Source of the DNA: Pseudomonas fluorescens Q2-87
GTDB taxonomy: Bacteria; Pseudomonadota; Gammaproteobacteria; Pseudomonadales; Pseudomonadaceae
Direction of reading: 5' to 3'
NCBI RefSeq assembly: GCF_000281895.1
Contig: NZ_CM001558.1
Location: 1,616,556-1,680,555, forward strand
DNA: 64,000 nt
Shown here: positions 24,975 through 34,225 of the stretch, one piece after another
Numbering within the stretch: the stretch's first letter is position 1
Layout: every line of letters starts with the position of its first letter
Made by a program: the position numbers and the translations under genes
The notes under the pieces: generated by a model
What the model was told of the DNA's origin: nothing
What the model saw: the letters and a program-made list of their open reading frames with translations, nothing else
Database searches by the model: none

Positions 24975-25068
24975 TGTGGCGAGGGAGCTTGCTCCCGCTC
25001 GGTTGCGCAGCAACCGCATAAAGCTGGGGCCGCTGCGCAGCCTAGCGGGAGCAAGCGCCCTCGCCACA
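24975..25068. repeat. REP doublet (REPIN-like) upstream of GST gene
   Basis: TGTGGCGAGGG at 24975 and CCCTCGCCACA ending at 25068 are exact reverse complements; inside lie GAGGGAGCTTGCTCCCGC and a GCGGGAGCAAGCGCCC copy plus a GGTTGCGCAGCAACC hairpin. Two inverted REP units spaced in the REPIN manner. The rest of 24732-25146 shows no gene. Confidence 0.85.
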
Positions 25069-25146
25069 TGTCGCCCCGCGCGACGATTTGAGTCGAGCCT
25101 GATCCGGCGTATGCTGCTGCGGCATTTATCCATCGAGGAAGCCGTG

Positions 25147-25770
25147 ATGCTGAAGATCTGGGGTCGGAAAAATTCGTCGAATGTGCGCAAGGCGTTGTGG
25201 TGCGCCGAAGAGTTGGGGCTGGCCTATGAGGCCATCGATGCGGGCGGTGCGTTCGGTGTGGTGGACACCCCCGAGTACCGGGCGAAGAACCCCAACGGCC
25301 GCGTGCCGATGATCGAAGACGACGGCTTCGTGCTCTGGGAGTCCAATACCATTGTGCGTTACCTGCTGGCCCGTCATGCGTCGGGTTCGGCCTGGTACCC
25401 CACGGATGCCCAGGCCCGTGCCAACGCGGAAAAATGGATGGACTGGACCACGTCCAGCTTTGCTGGCCCGTTTCGCACTGTGTTCTGGGGCGTCTTGCGC
25501 ACCCCGGCCGAGCAGCAGGACTGGGCCGCCATCGAGGCGGCGATCAAGGAATGCGAAAGCTTGCTGGCAATGGCGGAGCAGGCCCTGGGCGAGCATCCTT
25601 ACCTCTCGGGTAAGGAAATCGGCCTGGGCGACATTCCCCTGGGCAGTTTCATTTATGCCTGGTTCGAGATGCCTATCCAGCGTGCCGCGCTGCCGAACGT
25701 CCAGGCCTGGTACACGCGGTTGCAGCAGCGCCCGGCGTATCGCAAAGCGGTCATGACCGCGTTGACTTAA
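25147..25770 (+). CDS. Glutathione S-transferase family protein
   Basis: 207 residues. N-terminal thioredoxin-like domain: MLKIWGRKNSSNVRKALWCA with the SSNVRK turn supplying the likely catalytic Ser, then NPNGRVPMIEDDGFVLWES (cis-Pro and the ES motif binding glutathione). C-terminal all-helical domain with GEHPYLSGKEIGLGDIPLGS. Start ATG 25147; GAGGAA upstream. Probably transfers or reduces with glutathione; substrate unknown. Separate from the divergent fadE gene by a REP doublet. Confidence 0.9.
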   Translation: MLKIWGRKNSSNVRKALWCAEELGLAYEAIDAGGAFGVVDTPEYRAKNPNGRVPMIEDDGFVLWESNTIVRYLLARHASGSAWYPTDAQARANAEKWMDWTTSSFAGPFRTVFWGVLRTPAEQQDWAAIEAAIKECESLLAMAEQALGEHPYLSGKEIGLGDIPLGSFIYAWFEMPIQRAALPNVQAWYTRLQQRPAYRKAVMTALT

Positions 25771-25905
25771 TACTTACTATCGACACACTTGACTGTACTT
25801 GTGCGGCGACGCCAAGCACCATTGCCTTCGTGCGCCGTGGTTGTATTGCTCGCCGCCCGCCCTTATCCAATTTTTCTTCTTTCCCTTCTTGGTGCGTAAT
25901 CCGAT

Positions 25906-26838
25906 ATGAGTTCCGCTCTGTCCATCCGGCAGTTAACCAAAACCTACGGCAACGGTTTCCAGGCCTTGAGTGGTATCGATCTGGACGTCGCCGAAGGTGA
26001 TTTTTTCGCCTTGCTTGGCCCCAACGGCGCCGGCAAGTCCACCACCATCGGCATTCTTTCAACGTTGGTGAACAAGACCAGCGGCACGGTGAATATCTTC
26101 GGCCATGACCTGGACCGCGAGCCTGCCGCCCTCAAGCGCTGCATCGGCGTGGTCCCTCAGGAATTCAACTTCAACCAGTTTGAAAAGACCTTCGACATCG
26201 TCGTGACCCAGGCCGGTTACTACGGCATCCCGCCGAAGATCGCCAATGAGCGTGCCGAGCAGTACCTGACCCAGCTGGGCTTGTGGGACAAGCGTGACGT
26301 GCCGTCCCGTTCATTGTCCGGCGGCATGAAGCGCCGTTTGATGATCGCCCGCGCCCTGGTGCACGAGCCGCGTTTGCTGATCCTCGACGAGCCGACCGCA
26401 GGCGTGGACATCGAACTGCGTCGTTCGATGTGGACCTTCCTGACCGAGCTGAACCAGAAAGGCATCACCATCATCCTCACCACGCATTACCTGGAAGAGG
26501 CCGAACAGCTGTGCCGCAACATCGGCATCATCGACCATGGCACCATCGTCGAGAACACCAGCATGCGCCAGTTGCTCAGCCAGTTGCATGTGGAAACCTT
26601 TTTGCTGGACCTGAAAAACGGCCTGGCAGTGGCGCCCCAGCTCATCGGCTATCCGGCCCGCCTGCTGGACGGTCATACCTTGGAAGTGCAGGTGGACAAA
26701 GCCGTCGGCATCACCGGCTTGTTCACGCAACTGGCCCTGCAGAACATCGAAGTGCAGAGCCTGCGCAACAAGACCAATCGCCTCGAGGAGTTGTTCGTGT
26801 CTTTGGTGGAGAAAAATCTGGCGAAGGTGGCGGTATGA
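25906..26838 (+). CDS. yadG: ABC exporter ATPase, YadG type
   Basis: 310 residues. Walker A LLGPNGAGKSTTIGIL, Q-loop VVPQEFNFN, signature SLSGGMKRRLMIARALV, Walker B LLILDEPTAGVDIELR, H-loop TTHYLEEAEQL. C-terminal ~80-residue extension as in ABC-2 type exporters. Energises the permease encoded next; the stop overlaps its start (ATGA 26835-26838). Substrate unknown. E. coli homologues of this type are YadG/YadH. Confidence 0.9.
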   Translation: MSSALSIRQLTKTYGNGFQALSGIDLDVAEGDFFALLGPNGAGKSTTIGILSTLVNKTSGTVNIFGHDLDREPAALKRCIGVVPQEFNFNQFEKTFDIVVTQAGYYGIPPKIANERAEQYLTQLGLWDKRDVPSRSLSGGMKRRLMIARALVHEPRLLILDEPTAGVDIELRRSMWTFLTELNQKGITIILTTHYLEEAEQLCRNIGIIDHGTIVENTSMRQLLSQLHVETFLLDLKNGLAVAPQLIGYPARLLDGHTLEVQVDKAVGITGLFTQLALQNIEVQSLRNKTNRLEELFVSLVEKNLAKVAV

Positions 26839-27614
26839 GTTCCGAACTACGACCCAACCTCATCGCCCTCAATACCATTGTTTACCGTGAAGTCCGGCGT
26901 TTCATGCGGATCTGGCCGCAGACCCTGCTACCGCCGGCCATCACCATGGTTTTGTACTTTGTGATCTTTGGCAACCTGATCGGCCGGCAAATCGGCGACA
27001 TGGGTGGCTTCACGTACATGGACTACATCGTGCCGGGGCTGATCATGATGTCGGTGATCACCAACGCCTACGGCAACGTGGTGTCGAGTTTCTTCGGCAG
27101 CAAGTTCCAGCGTTCCATCGAAGAACTGATGGTTTCGCCGGTCTCGCCCCATACGATCCTCATCGGCTACACCCTGGGCGGCGTGTTGCGCGGCTTGGCC
27201 GTGGGCCTGATCGTGACGTTGCTATCGTTGTTCTTTACCCACTTGCAGGTGCATCACCTGGGGGTGACGATACTGGTGGTAGTGCTCACGGCCACGATTT
27301 TTTCGCTGCTGGGCTTCATCAATGCCGTGTTCGCGCGCAACTTCGACGACATCTCGATCATCCCAACATTCGTGCTCACGCCATTGACCTACCTGGGCGG
27401 AGTGTTCTACTCGATCTCGCTGCTGCCACCTTTCTGGCAGACCGTGTCCTTGGCCAACCCGGTGCTGCACATGGTCAACGCCTTCCGCTATGGCATCCTC
27501 GGGGTGTCGGATATCAAGATCAGCATTGCGATCACCTTCATGCTGGTGGCGACTGTGGTGCTTTATGTCAGCTGCGCGCGGCTGCTGGTGAGTGGGCGGG
27601 GGATGCGTACCTGA
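26835..27614 (+). CDS. yadH: ABC-2 type permease, YadH type
   Basis: 259 residues, six TM segments, ABC-2 membrane family. Characteristic stretches: RFMRIWPQTLLPPAITMVLY, FTYMDYIVPGLIMMSVITNA, SIEELMVSPVSPHTILIGY, LTPLTYLGGVFYSISLLPPF, NPVLHMVNAFRYGILG. Start is the ATG overlapping the ATPase stop; frames further left are out of the gene. Confidence 0.92.
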   Translation: MSSELRPNLIALNTIVYREVRRFMRIWPQTLLPPAITMVLYFVIFGNLIGRQIGDMGGFTYMDYIVPGLIMMSVITNAYGNVVSSFFGSKFQRSIEELMVSPVSPHTILIGYTLGGVLRGLAVGLIVTLLSLFFTHLQVHHLGVTILVVVLTATIFSLLGFINAVFARNFDDISIIPTFVLTPLTYLGGVFYSISLLPPFWQTVSLANPVLHMVNAFRYGILGVSDIKISIAITFMLVATVVLYVSCARLLVSGRGMRT

Positions 27615-27640
27615 CACGCTGTGCCTATTGCAGAACCCCT

Positions 27641-27667
27641 GTGAGAGCGAGCTTGCTCGCGATGGCG
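27641..27667. repeat. Single REP unit
   Basis: GTGAGAGCGAGCTTGCTCGCGATGG; the core GCGAGC-TT-GCTCGC (27647-27660) is a perfect palindrome. Typical P. fluorescens-group REP of the GCGAGC subtype, unlike the GAGGGAGC subtype at 18701 and 24975. Confidence 0.8.
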
Positions 27668-27687
27668 CCAGCCAGGACAGCGCAAAT

Positions 27688-27712
27688 GGCCTCCATTATC
27701 GGGGGCCTTTTT
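27688..27712 (+). terminator. Terminator after the YadGH genes
   Basis: GGCCTCC (27688-27694), loop ATTATC, GGGGGCC (27701-27707), then five Ts. Between convergent genes. Confidence 0.75.
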
Positions 27713-27717
27713 GTATC

Positions 27718-28233
27718 TCACATCCGGCTTTTCTTGCGCCGCCGCCATTGCCGCGCTACCCACCAGCGCCAGTAACTCATGGTGACGAAGTAGGCGAGGG
27801 CGCCGAGAACCAGGCCAGTCACCACCGAGCCCAGCAGGAACGGCTGCCACAAAGTCGACAACTGGCCGCTGATCCATTCCCAGGTCAATTCTTCCGGCAG
27901 CGTGCGGGCCGGCACGTCCATCAGCCAGGCACCGGTCTGGTAGGTGCAGAAAAACACCGCCGGCATGGTGATCGGGTTGGTCAGCCAGACCAGGCTCACC
28001 GCGATCGGCATGTTGCCACGCACCGCGATGGCAAGGGCGGCGGCCAATAACATTTGCAGGGGGATGGGCAGGAACGCGGCAAACAGGCCAACGGCCATTG
28101 CCCGGGCCACTGAGTGCCGATTGAGGTGCCAAAGGTTGGGATCGTGCAGCAGGGTGCCGAGAAAACGTAAGGATTTATGTTCCCGGATGCTCTCTGGGTC
28201 TGGCATGTAGCGTTTGAATAGGCGCCGGGGCAT
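27718..28233 (-). CDS. DUF2062 membrane protein
   Basis: 171 residues. Short basic N-terminus (MPRRLFKRYMPDPESIREHK), then LLHDPNLWHLNRHSVARAMA and membrane segments (VGLFAAFLPIPLQMLLAAAL; NMPIAVSLVWLTNPITMPAV), ending in a basic tail. This is the DUF2062 pattern. Start ATG 28233 with a weak GAGAAG site; a longer frame to 28467 has no support. Divergent from comEC. Function unknown. Confidence 0.85.
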   Translation of the reverse strand: MPRRLFKRYMPDPESIREHKSLRFLGTLLHDPNLWHLNRHSVARAMAVGLFAAFLPIPLQMLLAAALAIAVRGNMPIAVSLVWLTNPITMPAVFFCTYQTGAWLMDVPARTLPEELTWEWISGQLSTLWQPFLLGSVVTGLVLGALAYFVTMSYWRWWVARQWRRRKKSRM

Positions 28234-28378
28234 ATGGCTTCTCGGTCGGTTCAAAGCAATAAAGCGGCAAGTATGTCCGGATTCTACGGCCGGCAGATTC
28301 AGACTTTGTGACAATTGATAACGCCCACGGTGCCCGAGACCGGCTAAGCCTAGAGAAAGGACGCTCAAGGATGGGTTT

Positions 28379-30625
28379 ATGCGCACAGGGTTGGTCGCGC
28401 TTGCACTGGGGCTGTTGGCCCCGGTTTTTTTTCCGGCGCTGCCGCCGTTATGGCTCGTTGCAGCCATGCCGGTGCTGGCGCTGATGATGGTGCCGTTTCG
28501 AGCCTACCCGCTGGGTTTTTTCCTGTTCGGGTTGGCTTGGGCGTGCCTGTCGGCGCAGCAGGCTCTGGACGACCGGCTGCCTGCCACGTTGGATGGAGAA
28601 ACCCGTTGGGTCGAAGGACGCGTCGTCGGCTTGCCGCAACACAGCGATGGCGTGGTGCGCTTCGAGCTGGCCGATGCCCGGTCGCGTCGCACCCGGCTGC
28701 CGGCATCGATGCGCCTGGCCTGGTTTGGGGGGCCACCTGTCAGCAGCGGCGAGCGATGGCGCTTGGCGGTAAAACTCAAGCGGCCCGCCGGGTTGTTGAA
28801 TCCCCATGGCTTCGACTATGAAGCCTGGCTGTTGAGCCGGGGCGTTGGCGCGACCGGTACGATCAAGGCTGGCCAACTGCTGCAACCGGCCCGAGGCGCG
28901 TGGCGCGACGGTATCCGACAGGCACTCGCGCAGGTCGACGCCCAAGGCCGTTCCGGGGCGCTGGCGGCGTTGGTCCTGGGCGATGGCGCTGGTTTGAGTC
29001 GCGAGGACTGGCAAGTACTGCAAGACACCGGCACCGTTCATTTACTGGTGATCTCCGGGCAGCACATCGGTCTGCTCGCCGGGCTGGTTTACCTGATGGT
29101 CGCGGGTGCGGCACGTTTTTGCGTGTGGCCGGGGGCGCTGCCGTGGTTGCCTTGGGCCTGTGCGCTGGCCTTCATCGCGGCACTGGGCTACGGCTTGCTT
29201 GCCGGCTTCGAAGTGCCGGTGCGGCGGGCCTGTACGATGATCGGCCTGGTGCTGTTGTGGCGTTTGCGCTTCAAGCATCCGGACCCATGGTGGGCCTGGT
29301 TGCTGGCTTTCGTTGGGGTGTTGGTGTTCGATCCGCTCGCCAGCCTGCGACCGGGGTTCTGGCTGTCGTTCGCCGCCGTCGCTATCTTGATATTCACCTT
29401 CGGCGCTCGCCTGGGGCCCTGGCGCTGGTGGCAAACCTGGACCCGTGCCCAATGGCTGGTTGCGGTCGGTCTGTGTCCGTTGTTGTTGATCCTGGGCTTG
29501 CCCGTCAGCCTCAGCGGGCCGCTGGTGAATCTGTTTGCGGTGCCCTGGATCAGCCTGTTGGTGCTGCCGTCGGCACTGCTTGGCACGGTGTTGTTGCCCG
29601 TGCCGTTCATTGGGCAAGGGTTGCTGTGGATCGCTGGTGGGCTGATCGATCTGCTGTTCCAGGGGCTCGCGCTGATTGCCGGGCGCATGCCCGCCTGGGT
29701 CCCCGTTGCGGGGCCGCCGTGGGCCCTGGTCATCGCCGCCCTTGGGGCTTTTTTGCTGCTGCTTCCCAACGGCGTGCCGCTGCGCTTGCTGGGCTGGCCG
29801 ATGATGCTGCTGATGGTATTTCCACCGCGAGAAGACGTCCCGCCAGGACACGCCGAAGTCTGGCAATTGGACGTGGGCCAGGGGCTGGCGGTGCTGGTAC
29901 GCACCCGTCATCACGTCTTGCTTTACGACGCCGGGCCGCGTTTCGGCGACGCCGACGTGGGCGAACGCATCGTGCTGCCCACCTTGCGCAAGCTGGGCGT
30001 GCGTGGTCTGGACCTGATGTTGCTCAGCCATGCGGACGCCGATCACGCCGGCGGTGCCCGCGCCGTGCGCAATGGGCTGCCAACGTTACGGGTGATCAGT
30101 GGCGATCCTGACGCGCTGCCCGACGAGTTGAACGCCGGACCCTGCAACAGCGGCGAGCGTTGGGAATGGGACGGGGTCGGGTTCGAGTTGTGGCAATGGC
30201 CATCAGCCCTGGAAAGCAACCAGAAATCCTGCGTCCTGCAGGTGGACGCAGGCGGCGAACGCTTGCTGCTGACCGGCGATATCGACACCCGTGCCGAGCG
30301 CGCCCTGCTGGACGGGCCCTTGGCGGTGCAAACCCAATGGCTGGCCGCGCCTCATCACGGCAGCCGCAGTTCGTCGTCGATGGCGCTGTTGTCGCGCCTC
30401 AAGCCTCATTCGGTGTTGATTTCCCGGGGGCAGGGCAACGCCTTCGGTCACCCCCATCCGCAGGTGATGGCGCGGTATCGCTGGTCTGGCGTGGCGATTT
30501 ATGACAGCGCCGAACTGGGCGCCATTCGTCTGCAACTGGGCGCCTTCGAGCCGCCGAGCACCCAGGCCGGGCAGCGGCGCTACTGGCGCGACCCGCCGCC
30601 CGCCGGGCCGGCGCTGCAACATTGA
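28379..30625 (+). CDS. comEC: ComEC/Rec2 DNA-uptake channel protein
   Basis: 748 residues, many TM helices. N-terminal DUF4131-type region; Competence domain with DTGTVHLLVISGQHIGLLAG and ACTMIGLVLLW; C-terminal metallo-beta-lactamase-like domain with WQLDVGQGLAVLV, LLSHADADHAGG (metal ligands), LLLTGDIDTRAERALL, and APHHGSRSSSS. Transports single-stranded DNA across the inner membrane during transformation; the nuclease-like domain keeps its metal-binding His/Asp set. It precedes the exbB gene with a 95-base gap. Confidence 0.93.
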   Translation: MRTGLVALALGLLAPVFFPALPPLWLVAAMPVLALMMVPFRAYPLGFFLFGLAWACLSAQQALDDRLPATLDGETRWVEGRVVGLPQHSDGVVRFELADARSRRTRLPASMRLAWFGGPPVSSGERWRLAVKLKRPAGLLNPHGFDYEAWLLSRGVGATGTIKAGQLLQPARGAWRDGIRQALAQVDAQGRSGALAALVLGDGAGLSREDWQVLQDTGTVHLLVISGQHIGLLAGLVYLMVAGAARFCVWPGALPWLPWACALAFIAALGYGLLAGFEVPVRRACTMIGLVLLWRLRFKHPDPWWAWLLAFVGVLVFDPLASLRPGFWLSFAAVAILIFTFGARLGPWRWWQTWTRAQWLVAVGLCPLLLILGLPVSLSGPLVNLFAVPWISLLVLPSALLGTVLLPVPFIGQGLLWIAGGLIDLLFQGLALIAGRMPAWVPVAGPPWALVIAALGAFLLLLPNGVPLRLLGWPMMLLMVFPPREDVPPGHAEVWQLDVGQGLAVLVRTRHHVLLYDAGPRFGDADVGERIVLPTLRKLGVRGLDLMLLSHADADHAGGARAVRNGLPTLRVISGDPDALPDELNAGPCNSGERWEWDGVGFELWQWPSALESNQKSCVLQVDAGGERLLLTGDIDTRAERALLDGPLAVQTQWLAAPHHGSRSSSSMALLSRLKPHSVLISRGQGNAFGHPHPQVMARYRWSGVAIYDSAELGAIRLQLGAFEPPSTQAGQRRYWRDPPPAGPALQH

Positions 30626-30720
30626 TCCAGCTCAACCGAGCGAGGCGCTTGTCGGCGCAGCGGGTCTGCAAAGCGAGTCTGTGTGATAAAGTGGCGCACT
30701 TTTTCGAGGGGGCAGTCACT

Positions 30721-31356
30721 GTGTGGGAATTGGTCAAATCTGGCGGCTGGATGATGTTGCCGATCATTCTGAGTTCCATCGCGGCACTGGGTATCGTTGC
30801 CGAACGCCTGTGGACCCTGCGGGCCAGCCGCGTGACCCCGGAGCATTTGCTCGGGCAGGTCTGGGTCTGGATCAAGGACAAGCAGCTCAACAAGGACAAG
30901 CTCAAGGAGCTGCGGGCCAGCTCGCCCCTGGGTGAAATCCTCGCCGCCGGGCTGGCGAACTCCAAGCATGGTCGCGAGATCATGAAGGAGTGCATCGAGG
31001 AAGCCGCCGCCCGGGTCATCCATGAACTGGAGCGCTACATCAACGCCCTCGGTACCATCGCCGCCATGTCCCCGTTGTTGGGCCTGCTGGGTACGGTGCT
31101 GGGCATGATCGATATTTTCAGCGCCTTTACCGGCTCCGGCATGAGCACCAACGCCGCCGTGCTGGCGGGTGGGATTTCCAAGGCATTGATTACCACGGCG
31201 GCTGGCCTGATGGTGGGGATTCCGTCGGTGTTCTTCCACCGTTTCCTGCAACGGCGCGTTGACGAATTGGTCGTCGGCATGGAGCAGGAAGCCATCAAGC
31301 TGGTCGAGGTGGTGCAGGGCGACCGTGACGTCGACCTGGCCGGGGGCAAGAAGTGA
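30721..31356 (+). CDS. exbB: ExbB/TolQ-type proton channel subunit
   Basis: 211 residues, three TM segments: LVKSGGWMMLPIILSSIAAL; LGTIAAMSPLLGLLGTVLGM; and GGISKALITTAAGLMVGIPS, the conserved TolQ/ExbB regions. Forms with ExbD a proton-driven motor. Start: GTG 30721 (VWELVKSGGW) with GAGGGGG about 9 bases upstream; an in-frame codon at 30622 would overlap comEC and lacks a ribosome site. Stop overlaps exbD start (GTGA). The partner TonB-like protein is not encoded nearby. Confidence 0.9.
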   Translation: MWELVKSGGWMMLPIILSSIAALGIVAERLWTLRASRVTPEHLLGQVWVWIKDKQLNKDKLKELRASSPLGEILAAGLANSKHGREIMKECIEEAAARVIHELERYINALGTIAAMSPLLGLLGTVLGMIDIFSAFTGSGMSTNAAVLAGGISKALITTAAGLMVGIPSVFFHRFLQRRVDELVVGMEQEAIKLVEVVQGDRDVDLAGGKK

Positions 31357-31781
31357 AATTCCGCCGCAAACCTCGGGAAAACATCGAAATCAATCTGGCC
31401 TCGCTGATTGACGTGGTGTTCATCCTGCTGCTGTTTTTCGTCGTGACCACCACGTTCACCCGTGAAACCCAGCTCAAGGTTGAATTGCCGCAAGCCGTCA
31501 GTGGCTCGCCGGCTGAAGACCAGCAACTGAAAAACCTGGAAATCACCATCAGCGCCGAAGGTGCGTTTTCGGTGAATAACCAGTTGCTGCCAAAGAGCGA
31601 CCTGGCGAGCCTGATCGATGCGCTGCAGAAGGAATCCGGCGGCGATACCAATCTGCCGCTGTCCATCAGCGCCGATGGCAAGACCCCTCATCAATCGGTG
31701 ATCACCGCCATGGACGCGGCCGGCAAGCTCGGCTTCAGCCATCTGCGCATGACCACGGTCGAGGCGGCGCCTGCTCCCTGA
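31353..31781 (+). CDS. exbD: ExbD/TolR-type subunit
   Basis: 142 residues. Basic N-terminus ([20 protein letters not shown]) with the single TM helix and conserved Asp in [20 protein letters not shown], the proton-carrying residue in this family, and a periplasmic domain ([20 protein letters not shown]). GTG start in the GTGA overlap with exbB; stop shares the TGATG with lpxK. Confidence 0.93.
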   Translation: MKFRRKPRENIEINLASLIDVVFILLLFFVVTTTFTRETQLKVELPQAVSGSPAEDQQLKNLEITISAEGAFSVNNQLLPKSDLASLIDALQKESGGDTNLPLSISADGKTPHQSVITAMDAAGKLGFSHLRMTTVEAAPAP

Positions 31782-32791
31782 TGGCCATGTCCGATCGATT
31801 GCTTGCCGCGTGGTACGAAGGTCATCCGGCCCTGGTGGCGTTGCGTCCGCTGGAGTGGCTGTACCGCCGGGTGGTGGTGGGCAAGCGTGAGCGATTCCTG
31901 GCCGGGGAAGGCGAGATTTACCAGCCAGCCGTGCCGCTGATCGTGGTCGGTAACATCACGGTTGGTGGCACCGGCAAGACACCGCTGATCCTGTGGTTGA
32001 TCCAGCACTGCCAGCGCAGTGGCCTGCGCGTCGGTGTGGTTAGCCGCGGCTACGGCGCCAAGCCGCCGCACCTGCCCTGGCGAGTGGCGGCCGAGCAGGG
32101 CGCCGACATCGCCGGTGACGAGCCGCTGCTGATCGTCCAGCGCACGGGTGTGCCGTTGATGATCGATCCGGATCGCAGCCGCGCCGTCCGGGCACTGCTG
32201 GACGCTGAGCCGCTGGACCTGATCCTGTCCGACGACGGTATGCAGCATTATCGACTGGCCCGGGACCTCGAACTGGTGCTGATCGACAATGCCCGTGGCC
32301 TGGGCAATCGCCGCTGCCTGCCCGCCGGCCCGTTGCGCGAGCCGGTCGAGCGCCTGCAATCGGTTGACGCCGTGCTGTACAACGGCGCCGATGACGACCG
32401 CGAAGACGGCTTTGCCTTGGTCCTGCAGCCCACTGAGCTGGTAAACCTGGCCAGTGGCGAACGACGGCCCCTCGACCATTTCTCTCCCGGCCAGGCCCTT
32501 CACGCCGTGGCCGGCATCGGCAATCCCCAGCGTTTCTTCAAGACCCTCGAAACGCTACACTGGCGACCAATACCGCACGGGTTCGCCGATCATGCTCAAT
32601 ACAGCGCCCAAGCGTTGAGCTTCACGCCTTCGTTGCCCGTGGTCATGACGGAAAAGGACGCGGTCAAATGCCGCGCCTTTGCCGCGCCTGACTGGTGGTA
32701 CCTGGCGGTGGATGCTGTGCCGTCGCCAGCCTTCAGGGCGTGGTTCGATACGCAGTTGATGCGCCTGTTGCCGGATCGGCTTTTGCCTTAA
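31781..32791 (+). CDS. lpxK: Tetraacyldisaccharide 4'-kinase LpxK
   Basis: 336 residues. Walker [23 protein letters not shown] box [25 protein letters not shown] and [20 protein letters not shown], all LpxK hallmarks; C-terminal [16 protein letters not shown]. Phosphorylates the 4' position of the lipid A disaccharide at the inner membrane. ATG shares TGATG with exbD; a second in-frame ATG lies at 31787. Confidence 0.96.
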   Translation: MAMSDRLLAAWYEGHPALVALRPLEWLYRRVVVGKRERFLAGEGEIYQPAVPLIVVGNITVGGTGKTPLILWLIQHCQRSGLRVGVVSRGYGAKPPHLPWRVAAEQGADIAGDEPLLIVQRTGVPLMIDPDRSRAVRALLDAEPLDLILSDDGMQHYRLARDLELVLIDNARGLGNRRCLPAGPLREPVERLQSVDAVLYNGADDDREDGFALVLQPTELVNLASGERRPLDHFSPGQALHAVAGIGNPQRFFKTLETLHWRPIPHGFADHAQYSAQALSFTPSLPVVMTEKDAVKCRAFAAPDWWYLAVDAVPSPAFRAWFDTQLMRLLPDRLLP

Positions 32792-32814
32792 AACCTTTTA
32801 TCCAGGGGACTTCC

Positions 32815-33000
32815 ATGGACACCAAACTGCTCGATATTCTGGCCTGCCCTGTCTGCAAAGGCCCGCTCAAACTCAGCGCCGACAAGACCGAACTGATCAG
32901 CAAGGGCGCGGGCCTGGCCTATCCGATCCGTGATGGCATCCCGGTGATGCTCGAAAGCGAAGCCCGCACCCTGACCACCGACGAGCGCCTGGATAAATGA
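32815..33000 (+). CDS. Trm112-family (DUF343) small zinc-ribbon-like protein
   Basis: 61 residues: [20 protein letters not shown] then [16 protein letters not shown]. Only one CPxC knuckle is present, as is usual for bacterial YcaR-type proteins (the second knuckle is missing). AGGGGAC upstream. Lies between lpxK and kdsB as in other gamma-proteobacteria; stop overlaps kdsB (ATGA). Exact role unclear. Confidence 0.88.
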   Translation: MDTKLLDILACPVCKGPLKLSADKTELISKGAGLAYPIRDGIPVMLESEARTLTTDERLDK

Positions 33001-33761
33001 CCACAGCCTTTACCGTCGTCATTCCGTCGCGCTTCGCTTCGACGCGCCTGCCCGGCAAGCCGTTGCTGGTGATCGCCGGCAAGCCGATGATCCAGCACGT
33101 CTGGGAACAGGCCAGCAAAAGCAGCGCCCAGCGTGTGGTGGTGGCAACGGACGATGCGCGCATCGTCGAGGCTTGCAAAGGCTTTGGCGCCGAGGTCGTG
33201 TTGACTCGCGAAGACCATAATTCCGGCACCGATCGCCTGGCCGAGGTCGCCGCAAAGCTGGGCCTGGCGCCTGACGCCATCGTGGTCAATGTGCAGGGTG
33301 ACGAACCGCTGATCCCGCCGAGCGTGATTGATCAGGTCGCCGCCAACCTCGCCGCCCACACCGAAGCGCGCATGGCGACCCTGGCCGAGCCGATCGAGGA
33401 TGTGCAGACCCTGTTCAACCCCAACGTGGTGAAGGTGGTCAGCGACCTCAACGGCCTGGCCTTGACCTTCAGCCGTGCAACGTTGCCCTGGGCGCGGGAT
33501 GCATTCGCCCAAAGCCGCGACGTGATGCCCGAAGGCGTACCGTACCGCCGCCACATCGGCATCTATGCCTACCGTGCCGGTTTCCTCCAGGACTTCGTCG
33601 CCTGGGGGCCGTGCTGGCTGGAAAACACCGAATCCCTGGAACAGCTGCGTGCCCTGTGGCACGGCGTGCGCATCCATGTGGCCGATGCATTGATCGCCCC
33701 GCCGACTGGCGTCGATACCCCTGAAGACCTTGAGCGCGTTCGTCGCTTGCTGGAGGCCTGA
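32997..33761 (+). CDS. kdsB: CMP-KDO synthetase KdsB
   Basis: 254 residues. Nucleotide-binding N-terminus [49 protein letters not shown] and [16 protein letters not shown], then [20 protein letters not shown]. Makes CMP-KDO for the LPS inner core. Start in ATGA overlap with the Trm112-type gene. Confidence 0.96.
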   Translation: MTTAFTVVIPSRFASTRLPGKPLLVIAGKPMIQHVWEQASKSSAQRVVVATDDARIVEACKGFGAEVVLTREDHNSGTDRLAEVAAKLGLAPDAIVVNVQGDEPLIPPSVIDQVAANLAAHTEARMATLAEPIEDVQTLFNPNVVKVVSDLNGLALTFSRATLPWARDAFAQSRDVMPEGVPYRRHIGIYAYRAGFLQDFVAWGPCWLENTESLEQLRALWHGVRIHVADALIAPPTGVDTPEDLERVRRLLEA

Positions 33762-34225
33762 TGCGGGTTCTGTTCGTCTGCCTCGGCAACATCTGCCGCT
33801 CGCCCACCGCCGAAGCCATCCTGCGACAAAAGTTGCGCGAGGCTGGGTTGGAGGGGCAGGTGGAAGTCGCTTCCGCCGGCACCGGTGACTGGCACGTGGG
33901 CAAGGCGCCGGACAAGCGCAGCCAGGCGGCCGCATTAAATCGGGGTTACGACTTGTCGGCCCAGCGCGCGCAGCAGGTGACCCGCGCCGACTTCGCCACC
34001 TACGACCTGATCCTGGCGATGGACAGCAGCAACCTGCGCAACCTCAAGGCCCTGCAACCAGCGAATGGCAAGGCCGAGCTGGACCTGTTCCTGCGGCGCT
34101 ATGAAGCCGAGCTCGATGACGTGCCGGACCCGTATTACGACGGCGAGCAGGGCTTCGAGCAAGTACTGGACTTGATCGAACACGCTACGGATCGCCTGGT
34201 GATCGAATTGAAGGGCCGCTTATGA
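33761..34225 (+). CDS. Low-molecular-weight protein tyrosine phosphatase
   Basis: 154 residues. Active-site P-loop VCLGNICRSP (Cys then Arg in CX5R) and the catalytic DPYYDG loop near residue 124. Dephosphorylates tyrosine residues; in Gram-negatives often linked to polysaccharide export, but here lies in the lpxK-murB operon, sharing TGATG with kdsB and ATGA with murB. Confidence 0.93.
   Translation: MRVLFVCLGNICRSPTAEAILRQKLREAGLEGQVEVASAGTGDWHVGKAPDKRSQAAALNRGYDLSAQRAQQVTRADFATYDLILAMDSSNLRNLKALQPANGKAELDLFLRRYEAELDDVPDPYYDGEQGFEQVLDLIEHATDRLVIELKGRL

Noticed and set aside
28900..30111. 403-codon frame within comEC in another plus frame
   Set aside because: Arg/Ala-rich out-of-frame reading; ComEC motifs are complete in the main frame.
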